From the NCBI GenBank assembly GCA_026770025.1, contig JAMXDE010000003.1:2728001-2792000 (forward strand): DNA of 64,000 nucleotides. The letters run 5' to 3'. Source of the DNA: Craspedostauros australis (Eukaryota > Bacillariophyta > Bacillariophyceae > Mastogloiales > Achnanthaceae). The position numbers and the translations under genes were made by a program. Shown in pieces: positions 54,989 to 64,000 of the stretch (positions within the stretch are counted from its first letter, which is position 1; each line of letters begins with the position of its first letter). The notes beneath the pieces are model-generated. The model saw nothing but the letters and a program-made list of their open reading frames with translations, ran no database searches and was not told where the DNA came from.

Positions 54989-55287
54989 ACGATGGGTTGA
55001 GGCATAATATGTAATGTGATGTTGACGCCATGTGATGCCATGCCATGGGCAGGTGGTGCAATGGCATGTGAGTCCTCTGCACAATACAGTGCGAACTTTC
55101 TTGATTAGAACTCTCATTCTTGGCATGGTACCTACGAATACAAGCAACGACGACAATACCCGCACTCTGCATGTTCTATGAGCCATTCTTGTCTCTGCTT
55201 CTGGTTGCTTGATACTGTCATGGATATCTATTCCATTACTCGTACTAGTGCTGTTTCAAAAACGATGGTGTTGGACCAAGATGCTCT

Positions 55288-58200
55288 TCAACTGCGAGGC
55301 ACCGTCGGAAACGCCTGGGCCAAACGTTCTGCACGTTCGCGACGATCCTTCGTCCAGGTCTTGAGCAACTCGGCGCGCGCGGCCAGATCCCGGATCTTGC
55401 GCTTGTATTGCTCCGCCTTGCCTGGTTGGGCACCTTCCTCGACCGTCAGACAGCACAGGATGCCCATGGGGGATCCGGCCTTCTCATGCATGTGTATTCC
55501 GGCGCAGCATTTGCCGCACTCCTGGAACACGCACTTGTTGCCGAAGCCGAGTTCGCCGTGTTCGCCACGCGTCTTGCCGCATCGCGAGCAGATCTTGCGG
55601 AAGCTCAGCGCCTTGGGCAGACCGCTGGAGCGGATCACGTCCTTGTAGGTTTGGCCTCGCTTGGTAAAGCCCTGATTTGGCAACAGCTGGGGGAACGGTG
55701 GCTGCTGCTGCTGCTGTTGTTGTTGTTGCTGCTGCTGTGGTTGCCGTTGTTGCATGTAGCTGCGATGATGGGCCGGGCGGCTGTGCAGCGCTTGATGCTG
55801 AGCCATGAATGTCGGAGTGGGGTGTGCATGCGTTGTGGGTCGTGGTGGTGGAGGCGTTGAGAACACCGGGGTGGAGTATCGATACGTCGGCGGTGGCGAC
55901 GATCGAAAGTGCTGAGCCATCGCAGATGGATGCGCTTGCGCATGCTGCATCATCTGATACTGATGATGGTGTTGCTGACGCCGTTGCTGCTGCTGCGGAT
56001 ATTGGTATGGCCGCGAGTGCATGGGCTGCGAATGGTGCAATTGCCGTTGCGAGTATTGTGGACTTGCGCGGAATGTCTGGTCAGGCGAAGGTGCTGGAGT
56101 GACGCGGATCCGTTTGGCTGGTTGCGATGCTTCATCTGAGGTCGATGATAGTTGCGGTGATGTCGGATCGCTCTTCCCATCGTTGCGTTGGCGCTTCTTA
56201 TCGTCGCTCTTGGTGGTACTGTTGGTGGTACTCTCGCTGCAACTGTTGGTGCGAGACTCATCTGGCTGTTGCTGTGGCTGGGCAGGTGGCTTTTTGGCTG
56301 CGCTCTTCTTTGCCTTACTTGCGATCGATTTGTTTGGCAGGCCACACTTGCTAGCATCGGAAACGCGACGCGTGGCGCGTCCACCAAACAACTCGGTCAT
56401 TGCGACTGCCGCCATGATGGCCATCCTGTCTTCGCCTGGGTCTTTGCGATCCACGTCTTGTTTGTCCCCAACATCATCGCTGCTGGTGCCATTGCTACCA
56501 TTGTTTTTGCCCTCACTTCCCTGACCTTCCTTGCAGCTGCCGCTGATGCTGGGACGGTCTTCGTCATCGTCTGCGGAATCTCCTGCTGCGAGCTGTGGCT
56601 TTGTCATTTGTTGATCTCGCTTGCTTTGTTCACTGTAAAATGGAAGGGCTGTGGAATGGGGCGCCTGGCTGGACTCCTCGGTGGACGTGCGGCGGCTTCC
56701 AGCGTTGGGGTAGTTTTGGCAATTGATGCACTGGCAGCTGGGTCCGCAATGCGCGGAATTTTGGAAGCACTCACAGTACTGCGCCATCGTTGATCATCGC
56801 CAGCGTCGGTAGAATGCGAATCGGCAGTACCCCATCACCAGTACGCATGAACAGAAGCATGGTCCAGTAACGGAAAGCGAATCACGGTGAGCAAATTTAA
56901 AAATCAATGCCGCGCAACGCAATGCCATACAATGTGAGATCAAGCAGACTCTTGTGCAAACCTTCCAAACTTACCTTCTTGAGACAGAGCGATCGTCGAC
57001 ACTTGCATCCGGATGCGTTGACTCTTGCAGGTGTGGTCGTATTGGTATCAGATGCAGCAACTTCCGGCACCGGAACTGATGATGTCGCGACGGGCGATAT
57101 GGGTTCCATGCTGCTTTCCGACACGGACGTTGCCATCTTTGCTGCGCGTGCAGCATCCTGCTTCGACGGAGTCAGTTGCAACATGTGCTGAAATGAATAC
57201 TTGCTGTGGATGCCCCGGAATTTGTCTTCGAATGCGCTCGGGTTGCGTTCCAAGATGGCCCGACGAGCTGCGTCGATGGAGGTGGCGTGCTCGGTCGTGT
57301 TCTCGCAGGATTGGCATTTGCATTTCGATCCGCATGTTGCGCTCATGGAAAAGCATTGGCAGTACAGCTTCAAGCATCTGTTGTTGTCGTTGTTGTTGTT
57401 GCGGTGAGTGTGCGTGCACGGATTTGATGGTGACGACGGAAACAGAGGTGGACAAGGATGGAGGATGTGAGTGAGGTGATTGGCAATGCCCTCTCATGAT
57501 CGACACAGAATGGAGTGAAGTTCACATGAGGAGACGAATACGAAGGCGCAAACAGCGCAAACATTGATCACACGCACCGACTCTTCTTGCACGTGCATGC
57601 CGCTGCGCGCAGGACATCAAAGGATGGAGCTGATGCGGGCGCTGCGAGCAAGGAAGATGACGTTGTCGAAGCCGATGATGATGAAGCGGACGATGAAGAT
57701 GATGACAGCACGGAGGGCAGCGTCGGTCTGTGCGCATGATCTCTCGACTGCAACGTTCCGATTTCCTGCTCGTCTCGAAGAAAGTGCTGGCGCGAGCTTG
57801 GTGCGAGGCGATGGATGTGATTGTGTGGATGATCGGGATTGATCCTGGATGGCGGACCTCGGGCGTAGTCATGTTGGTGCGGCAATGAAGAGATATAGCG
57901 ATCGTCCGGAGAAATGCTGCTGTGCGGCGCGAGATGATACGGTGGCGTGCGCACCGAATGCTGGCGAGAATTCATGATCATTCCTGGTTGGGAATGCATC
58001 GTTGTGGAGATGTAAGGCAGTGAGTGGCCGAAACGTTGGTGCAGAAGTGGCGACGGCGCTGCATGCAGATGACCAGCGTGACGTTGGATGATGCTGAACT
58101 CGTTGTGATATTCATGTGCTTGTGCATTGGTATGTGGATGCATTTGTGAATGCTGATGTGGGTAGCGATGCGCATACTGCTGGACAGAGCGTGCATGCTG

Positions 58201-58458
58201 CTGATGGTAATCATACGCCGAGGCGGATACTGGTGTGTGCATCCCAGCAGCCGTGGGTGGCGTTGCTTTCGTCAGATGTTCTGTCGCTCGCATCGATGAC
58301 GACGAAAACGACGAAGACGACGTGAGCTCTGATGGCTGGCTTGGCATCACTGAGGTCTCCTTTGTTGATGGCAAAGCTGTTGCCAAGGGACTATTCTGAC
58401 TGCTGCTCACGATGGCTGATGTGGATTGCTTCCTTTCTTGTCTTGACGTGCCCGACAT
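55288..58458 (-). CDS. CRC-domain (Tesmin/TSO1/LIN54-like) protein with extra C-terminal Cys-rich domain, three exons
   Basis: CDS complement(join(55288..56778, 56975..57377, 57578..58458)), 924 aa. Introns 57378..57577 (donor GTGCGT) and 56779..56974 (donor GTAAGT) both cut inside CXC motifs, and phase closes exactly. CXC1 is 'CTCKKSRCLKLYCQCF' (288-303) plus 'CGSKCKCQSC'. The linker keeps 'RNPSAF', and CXC2 is 'CKCRRSLCLKKYCECF' (418-433) plus 'CGPSCQCINC'. These paired motifs bind CHR-type DNA (TTYGAA) in the LIN54/MuvB and TSO1 families, so a nuclear transcription regulator is likely. The linker is longer than usual. The N-terminus is H, S and P-rich, and a Q run follows near 780-800. The last 100 residues form a second Cys/His-rich module ('CSRCGKTRGEHGELGFGNKC', 'ECGKCCAGIHMHEKAG'). 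Confidence 0.88.
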
Positions 58459-59690
58459 TATGCTTTATGAAGGAATTGGAATTGTGAGAGTATTGGAAAG
58501 CGGTGAATGAGTACGATCTACAGTCGCTGACTTCGAAACAGGCTTCTGCTTTTGGACGTTGCTGAGGTTGCTGAGGTTGTGCAGGGATGATGGAAGTGTG
58601 GATGGAGTTGATATGTGGATGGAGTTGATATGTGGATAGAGGTGGGGATGGAGATGGCATTGACGAGGAGTACTCCGCATACATAAAAAACGACCACTAT
58701 GCTATGCTATGCAACCCAACAACGGAGATGATTGATGGGAATACTCACACCATGCTCGTGCTCGTAGTCTTGCGTACAGCAGAGCGAAGTGATGCAAAGC
58801 AGAGTGAGGCAGAGCGGGGCAAAGATGAGATCAGATTGCATCCGACACAACCAGATGCCATCCACCTCCGGCGTTTTCTCGCTGTTGTTGTCGTTGTGAT
58901 CGCGTCGACGATAAAATGAGTGTGGACAACGACTCCATCATTTTTTGTTTTCCGCATTTGTAACGGTTTTACTGACCTCGCCTAAGTAAAGGTTGTGGAG
59001 GGAAGTGCTGGCCGGCACCTTCTCCATCTCATAGTCAATCGTGGCTGTTAAGGAACGCGCTCACACGCACATCGTTCACTCCGTAAGATACCGAGACCGT
59101 TTTTTGGCGGCAGTCAATTTTGTGGCCAGCAACGACATGTCACATGTCCTCGCAGGCTCCCATTTTCCGCCGATGATACTTCTAAACGGAAAATTCAAAC
59201 ACATTTCTTCTCCCACCACTGCGCGCACCCTTCGCAGCAGTCGGCATCCTCCCAAACCGTCGCGTGCGCCATCCTCACAAACGACCCATTCCTCTTTCTC
59301 TCTCCGCCCATTTTCTCGTCACTCCCGCCGCCAAGCTTCGATCTGATCTGCCGCCGTCGGAATTGACTTTGTGGTCATTCCATCACTCTGCGATAGTCAT
59401 CGCGTCCATCATTCATCATTCATCATCCATCATCTGCCAGCCGTCGACTATCATCTGCCAACTGCCATCTCTGTGCTTCGCCAACACAAGAGACAGCATC
59501 ATCGTCCATCCCAACCAGCAAAAGAAGCATCGCCAAAATAGACAACATCGACGAAGGCGAACATCGTCCATCTCACACCTCATCCAATCGCCCACCCCCA
59601 CAGTCGACTCCATAGTTCGTACTACTCGTACTGCTCGCGCCTCATCTCCTCTCTTCCTCTCTTCATCGAGTACTCTCCCACACCCTCACA
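58459..59690. other. Divergent intergenic region
   Basis: 1.2 kb between the CRC protein (-) and a histidine phosphatase (+). Contains 'GATATGTGGATGGAGTT' repeats at about 58590-58640 and ATCATTCATC-like repeats at about 59405-59435. TACTCGTAC occurs at 59623. No gene recognised. Confidence 0.5.
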
Positions 59691-60605
59691 ATGGTACTCC
59701 ACTATTCGAAACTCATCGTAGGCGTCAACCTCGCATCGTCATCCCTGCTCGTATCATCGTTGGTTGCACGACGGAGTTGCGGTTCGAACGTTGAGCGGTC
59801 ATTCGGTAATCTCTGCACGGCAGCATCATGCACGCCGAGATCGTGGAACGGCATCGCAGGTGATTCATCCGCGCAGTATCGACTGGCACAGCGACAAGGA
59901 CGACGGCATTACCATGCTTCCACCACCACACAACTGCAAGCGACGCCGCCCAGCGACACCAACCGGTTGGAGACGACGTCGTCCCTGCGCAACCAATTCT
60001 ATGCACTGCGACATGGGCAATCCTTGGCGAACGTCGCCAAGCTGATCGCTGCAAGTCCCGAGATCGCTTGTGACAATTACGGCTTGTCGGATGTCGGCAA
60101 CGATCAGGCCAACAAGGCTGGTGAAGATTTGGTACGCGAATTCCACGCTGCCGCGCCACACGGCATCACCATCCTGACGTCCGATTTGCTGCGAGCGCGA
60201 CAAACGGCGGAGGCCGCCAAGGTTGCCGTGCAAGCGGCGGGCATCCCATTGCACGACGACGGCGTCATCATCGAAACGAGGTTGCGCGAGCGCGGTTTCG
60301 GAGAATGGGACGGCGGCGACGATTGCCACTACCACGACGTGTGGAAGGACGACGCCGTCGATCCCACGCACACCGTGAAAGGCGTCGAATCTGTCATGTC
60401 CGTCATGGACCGCGCCACGCAATGCGTGCTGGAATGGGACGGCAAGGTCGAGGGTCAGCTCATCATTTGTGTCGCGCACGGCGACGTGCTGCAGATTCTG
60501 CAGACGGCGTTCCGCAAGATGGACGGATCGCAACATCGGACCTTGGATCATTTGGAGACGGCGACGTTGAGAAGGTTGGAGCTTGCGGCGGTTGAGGATG
60601 CGTAA
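59691..60605 (+). CDS. Histidine-phosphatase superfamily (phosphoglycerate mutase-like) protein
   Basis: Single exon, 304 aa, ATG 59691. The catalytic RHG motif is in 'FYALRHGQSLANVAKLI' (R107, H108). The family continues with 'YGLSDVGNDQANKAGEDLV', 'ILTSDLLRARQTAEAA' (second Arg), 'ETRLRERGFGEWDGG' (phosphate-pocket Glu) and 'IICVAHGDVLQIL' (second His). The core is complete. The PhoE-like broad phosphatase subgroup seems likelier than a glycolytic mutase, because the protein is short and has the 'ERGFGEWDG' loop. The first 95 residues are extra: a hydrophobic stretch ('LIVGVNLASSSLLVSSLVA') then an R, S and T-rich region, which suggests organelle or secretory targeting, compartment unclear. 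Substrate unknown. Confidence 0.87.
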   Translation: MVLHYSKLIVGVNLASSSLLVSSLVARRSCGSNVERSFGNLCTAASCTPRSWNGIAGDSSAQYRLAQRQGRRHYHASTTTQLQATPPSDTNRLETTSSLRNQFYALRHGQSLANVAKLIAASPEIACDNYGLSDVGNDQANKAGEDLVREFHAAAPHGITILTSDLLRARQTAEAAKVAVQAAGIPLHDDGVIIETRLRERGFGEWDGGDDCHYHDVWKDDAVDPTHTVKGVESVMSVMDRATQCVLEWDGKVEGQLIICVAHGDVLQILQTAFRKMDGSQHRTLDHLETATLRRLELAAVEDA

Positions 60606-61164
60606 GAATACTGGAAGAGCACAGTAGATGTGGTCAGGGTGAACGGAATGAGACACCAGGATGTGCTATAGACATAACGATGCTATACATGTTGTAGGTA
60701 GTGCCGCACTCTATGTGAACAGCACCCAATGTGGAGGATGGATGAAGTTGGGATCGGCGTTGATTGTTTTCATCCTCAAATCTTTGGGCGCGACTAAGAT
60801 ACCATTTCAATCACGTGAAAATGAATCTTGAGAATCAGATGGATCGATGTAGTCGATTTCGTATTTCGGACAACTGACAGACGAGAAGCTCGATTCAAGA
60901 CCAACAAACAGAAATCGCACAAGAACAACGACAACAACACCAAAGTCAACCAACCACCACAGAAATGTGACCTCGAATGCTGTCTCCGAATTGTCCGCCC
61001 AAAGAAGTCAACAGGAGGGGGAGAGGCAGCCGATTCGAAGGTCGTATCCATTGACGAAGCATCAAACAAAGACATTCCACAAGGCATTGCGCAATTCAAG
61101 AATTCTCTTACATTACTCTATTCTATTCTTGTGCCATACGCAACGCACAGTCGAGCAATCCAAA
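60606..61164. other. Intergenic region, nothing recognised
   Basis: 3' end of the histidine phosphatase and promoter/5' UTR of the XAP5 gene. The XAP5 frame is open from 60967 without an ATG before 61165. Confidence 0.5.
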
Positions 61165-62250
61165 ATGGGCGACTTTCACAAGCTGCAGCGACCGGACGCG
61201 GGTTCGCACACGGTCGAAGGCAACGTCTCCGGTGCCCGCGCCGCCAAACTGGAGCGCGAACGCTTGGAGCAGAAGGAGCAGTACGAGCAGGAGAAGCAGA
61301 AGCGCCGTCGCGTCGATGAGCGCCTGTCGCAGGGCATCGCGGGCAAGTTCCAGCAGGCGCGCATCGGCAGCACGGAGGAGAACGCGTTCCGCCAGAAGAC
61401 CGTGGGATTGGTCACGGCGCAGGACTTCATCAAGGCTCAGAAGGAACGCGACAACATCGAGGAGCAGGAGCGCAACAAGGCCAACGAGCTGAGCAAGGAG
61501 GAGCTTCTCAAGAAGGAGAAGGCGGCCAAGAAGGCCAAGAAGAAGAAACGCAAGGAGAAGCGCAAGGCCGTGGCGTTGCTCAGCTTCGGCGATGATGCAG
61601 AAGAAGACGACGACGACGACGAGAACAACAACAATGATGATGATGATGACAACGCTGCCTCGACGAAGGTCTCCCTCAAGGACCCCACTATCGACACCAG
61701 CTTCCTCCCTGACAAGCAGCGAGAGCAGAATAACATCCTCAAGCGAAAGCAGCTGGAGCAGGATTGGAATCAACGACAGCACGAAATGAAGAAGGAACGG
61801 CTGGAAATCACCTACAGTTACTGGGACGGCAGCGGCCATCGACGCACATGCCGCATCCGCAAGGGCACCAGCGTGGCCGATTTCCTGGAGATCGTGCGCA
61901 AGGACCTGCAGTCCGAATTCAAGGAATTGGCCAAGGTGGCATCGGACGGCCTGCTCTACGTCAAGGAGGATCTCATCCTGCCGCATGACATCACCTTTTA
62001 CGATCTCATCGTCACGAAGGCTCGTGGAAAGAGTGGACCGTTGTTCCATTTCGATGTGCACGACGATGTGCGAACAGGGCCGCTTGACGTGCGGCTCGAG
62101 AAGGATGAATCGCATCCCGGCAAGGTCATCGAGCGACGGTGGTACGAGCGCAACAAGCACATCTTCCCGGCGTCGCGGTGGGAGATCTACGATCCGCTCA
62201 AGGAGTACGGCAAGTACACCATTCATGGCGGGGAGGTCACCACGAAGTGA
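61165..62250 (+). CDS. XAP5/FAM50 (XCT) family nuclear protein
   Basis: Single exon, 361 aa, first in-frame ATG 61165. The N-terminal half is coiled-coil, K/E/R-rich ('LERERLEQKEQYEQEKQKRR'), followed by 'IGSTEENAFRQKTVGLVTAQ', a basic nuclear-localisation-like run ('KKAKKKKRKEKRK') and an acidic D/E/N run. The C-terminal half is the XAP5 domain: 'ITYSYWDGSGHRRTCRIRKG', 'FLEIVRKDLQSEFKELAKVA', 'LLYVKEDLILPHDITFYDLI', 'SGPLFHFDVHDDVR' and 'VIERRWYERNKHIFPASRWE'. Human FAM50A is 339 aa and plant XCT about 337, so length fits. Members are nuclear, spliceosome-associated or chromatin-associated, and in plants affect the clock and small RNAs. Confidence 0.95.
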   Translation: MGDFHKLQRPDAGSHTVEGNVSGARAAKLERERLEQKEQYEQEKQKRRRVDERLSQGIAGKFQQARIGSTEENAFRQKTVGLVTAQDFIKAQKERDNIEEQERNKANELSKEELLKKEKAAKKAKKKKRKEKRKAVALLSFGDDAEEDDDDDENNNNDDDDDNAASTKVSLKDPTIDTSFLPDKQREQNNILKRKQLEQDWNQRQHEMKKERLEITYSYWDGSGHRRTCRIRKGTSVADFLEIVRKDLQSEFKELAKVASDGLLYVKEDLILPHDITFYDLIVTKARGKSGPLFHFDVHDDVRTGPLDVRLEKDESHPGKVIERRWYERNKHIFPASRWEIYDPLKEYGKYTIHGGEVTTK

Positions 62251-62557
62251 ACAGGCATTGTACTGTACTCTGATTGTAGCCCAGTTGATGCGATAGCGTC
62301 GTATGCGAGCAGAGCATCCGCAAGTAGAGTGTCCCCATTCTGTTCTGTTTGGAGAAATCTCGTCCTGATCATAATGTATCAACGAATTTGCAATTCATAG
62401 GTAGATACTTCGCACACATCCTTCCTCGCTATTCCTAGCATAACATCTCATGTCATGTTATCGTGTGCTATGGTACGAGTATTTCACCATTTGTGTTCTG
62501 TGCTGTTCTGCTCTCATCGTAGTGATGATACTACTGAGACCCCATGCGGTGCCCGTT
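62251..62557. other. Short convergent intergenic region
   Basis: Holds TACGAGTA at 62474. Otherwise nothing recognised. Confidence 0.5.
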
Positions 62558-63973
62558 TTAAATGAGGGACTGCAGGAAGGCACCAAGGCTGGATTGCACC
62601 CGCTCACTGGATGACACGGATCCATCCACCGTCAGCACGGACACAACTTCCTTGCCATTCTTCATCTTCACCTCCAGGACTTCTGGCAGGTTGCCCATCA
62701 CGCCGTTGCTCATGCCGACATCGATCCTCCACGCCTTGCCGTCGACGACACCGTTGATCCGGCGTTGCACGCTATGCCCCATCACCATGCGATCCGCGTC
62801 AAGGTAGTCCAGGCAGTCTTCCAACAGATCCACTGCTTCCTTGTCGCCCAAAGGCACGTCGGGTGGACTGGAGTAATCGCGCATCCACACGGGCGTGCGT
62901 TGGCCGATGCCGCCCATCAGAAAAGAGGGAGCTTGGGAGACGGTCAAGTTGTACCGTTCGTTGGCCTTGTCCATGACTTCATCGAGGGTCTTGTAGGACC
63001 CGAAGTTGTTGAAGGTCGCGTTGGTTTGGGTGATCCATTCCCGCGCCTGGCGGTTCATGCCGGCGATGCCCCCGTGTTCCTCCAGCTGCTCGGTGGTCAA
63101 CCCGGCGTGCACGCAGACGGTCTTGCCGACTTTCACTGCCAATTTCATCTTGGAGAGGAAGGGTTCAGCCAAGATGCCACCGGGCTCATACGTTGCCCAG
63201 CGCGCTGGTTGGTTGCCACCGAACTGTACTCTCCAGCGCTGCGTTTCGAGGGACGATTCGTCGAGGCGCTTGCCGATGATCTTCTCGTACTCCTGATCAT
63301 CCGTGGTGTACTGGAAGAGCCCGACGTTGTTCATCGCTTCGTGGTTGCCGTACAGCATGATGATGGCACCGCCGGCCTCCTTGGCCTCACGTGACAGCTT
63401 GGCGAGCAACGAGAGGCTGGAGAGTTCTTCCGAGCCTCTGTCGAGGACGTCGCCGCATTGCACGACGATCGTATTGCCACCGGACCACTTCAGGTCGTTA
63501 CCAGAAGCGGTGTCATCACTGCTGATCCTGCCGAGAAGGGAGCTGATGAAGCTTGGCTCGGGCTTCGAGACCACTCCGGCGATGGAAAGGCTCTCACGCA
63601 GAGCATCCATGTCACCGTGAATATCACCAATGCACACCAGGCGCTGGCCTTCCTTGAGCGGTATCTCGTCCTCTGGCGGTGAAACGAATTTGAAGTCATC
63701 AAGGTTCACCAGGGACGCCAGAGTTGTGTTGGCGTCCGGGTCCTTCATCAACTCTTCCAGAAGAGACTGGACCGAGCTCTCATCCGATGTGGACGTTGTT
63801 GTGACGATTTCGGCATCGATGTAGCCCGGATCTTCATCATACTTCGTCTTCTTGGAAGATACGTCCTTCTTTTTGGCCGCACTAGCCATACCATAGTCTT
63901 TGGCATCGTAATCATCAATGATGATTACGTCCGCAGATTCCATTGCCTCGACTGCCGACGACAGCGATGACAT
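62558..63973 (-). CDS. Shewanella-like (calcineurin-type) metallophosphatase, 5' end possibly beyond the window
   Basis: 471 aa from ATG 63973, single exon. It has complete metallophosphatase motifs: 'CIGDIHGDMDAL' (116-121), 'CGDVLDRGSEE' (174-180), 'MLYGNHEAMNN' (209-212), 'VCVHAGLTTEQLEEHGG' and 'VMGHSVQRRINGV'. The pattern, with insertions around the Phe/Trp-rich 'RTPVWMRDYSSPP', fits the Shewanella-like protein phosphatases (SLP) of plants, algae and apicomplexans, which dephosphorylate proteins and often act in plastids. The first 100 residues are D, S and K-rich with no targeting peptide from this Met. The nine codons before the ATG up to the edge stay open, so an upstream start or exon carrying a presequence may lie outside the window. 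Confidence 0.87.
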   Translation of the reverse strand: MSSLSSAVEAMESADVIIIDDYDAKDYGMASAAKKKDVSSKKTKYDEDPGYIDAEIVTTTSTSDESSVQSLLEELMKDPDANTTLASLVNLDDFKFVSPPEDEIPLKEGQRLVCIGDIHGDMDALRESLSIAGVVSKPEPSFISSLLGRISSDDTASGNDLKWSGGNTIVVQCGDVLDRGSEELSSLSLLAKLSREAKEAGGAIIMLYGNHEAMNNVGLFQYTTDDQEYEKIIGKRLDESSLETQRWRVQFGGNQPARWATYEPGGILAEPFLSKMKLAVKVGKTVCVHAGLTTEQLEEHGGIAGMNRQAREWITQTNATFNNFGSYKTLDEVMDKANERYNLTVSQAPSFLMGGIGQRTPVWMRDYSSPPDVPLGDKEAVDLLEDCLDYLDADRMVMGHSVQRRINGVVDGKAWRIDVGMSNGVMGNLPEVLEVKMKNGKEVVSVLTVDGSVSSSERVQSSLGAFLQSLI

Positions 63974-64000
63974 GGCGGCGGTGGCAGTTGCAGTTGCCGT

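Overview
This is nuclear DNA from a eukaryote, most likely a diatom or a closely related ochrophyte alga (inference). The evidence is as follows. Protein genes are split by GT-AG introns of about 190-460 nt, with one of 1,171 nt. Three predicted proteins begin with a secretory signal peptide followed by an AFAP- or AAFP-type motif, the bipartite presequence used by algae with complex red plastids; they are DXS, a 186-residue membrane protein and a 128-residue protein. Several proteins also look like families I know from diatoms: a Cys-rich 'QVGIRCRYC' protein, a CRC/TSO1 protein with an extra C-terminal Cys domain, and a PLOD/P4H-like 2OG oxygenase. No bacterial, organellar, viral, tRNA, rRNA or CRISPR feature was recognised.

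Layout. 0-11 kb: a three-exon 2OG-Fe(II) oxygenase (-), a gene-free stretch, a Q-rich TPR protein (+), a RIT1-like initiator-tRNA ribosylphosphate transferase (+) and a GT92-like glycosyltransferase (-). 11-25 kb: a GBF1/GNOM-type ARF-GEF (-), Sec63 (-) and a secretory-pathway protein of unknown role (+). 24-33 kb: a Dus1-type tRNA-dihydrouridine synthase (-) broken by one in-frame TAG, a perfect (TAG)n array of about 250 copies in its divergent promoter region, and two tandem GT61-like glycosyltransferases (+). 33-46 kb: a single-pass membrane protein, the QVGIRCRYC zinc-ribbon-like protein, a Golgi-type glycosyltransferase, an ethanolamine/choline kinase (-) and an RluA-type pseudouridine synthase (-). 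46-54 kb: a plastid group (128-residue protein, 186-residue membrane protein, DXS). 54-64 kb: a membrane-anchored UMP-CMP kinase, the CRC-domain protein (-), a phosphoglycerate-mutase-like phosphatase, XAP5/FAM50 and a Shewanella-like calcineurin-type phosphatase (-) that may run past the right edge.

Functionally this is mostly housekeeping: secretory traffic (ARF-GEF, Sec63, four glycosyltransferases), RNA modification (RIT1, Dus1, pseudouridine synthase), lipid-head-group and nucleotide kinases, and plastid isoprenoid synthesis. There is no operon-like organisation. The exon joins given here are read from the sequence by matching splice sites, codon phase and family alignment; none has transcript support in this analysis. 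I did not find a clearly new multi-gene system. The most unusual items are the long perfect TAG array, the interrupted Dus1 gene, the mosaic GT61 pair, a 12-base promoter candidate shared by three genes, and the lineage-restricted Cys-rich proteins.
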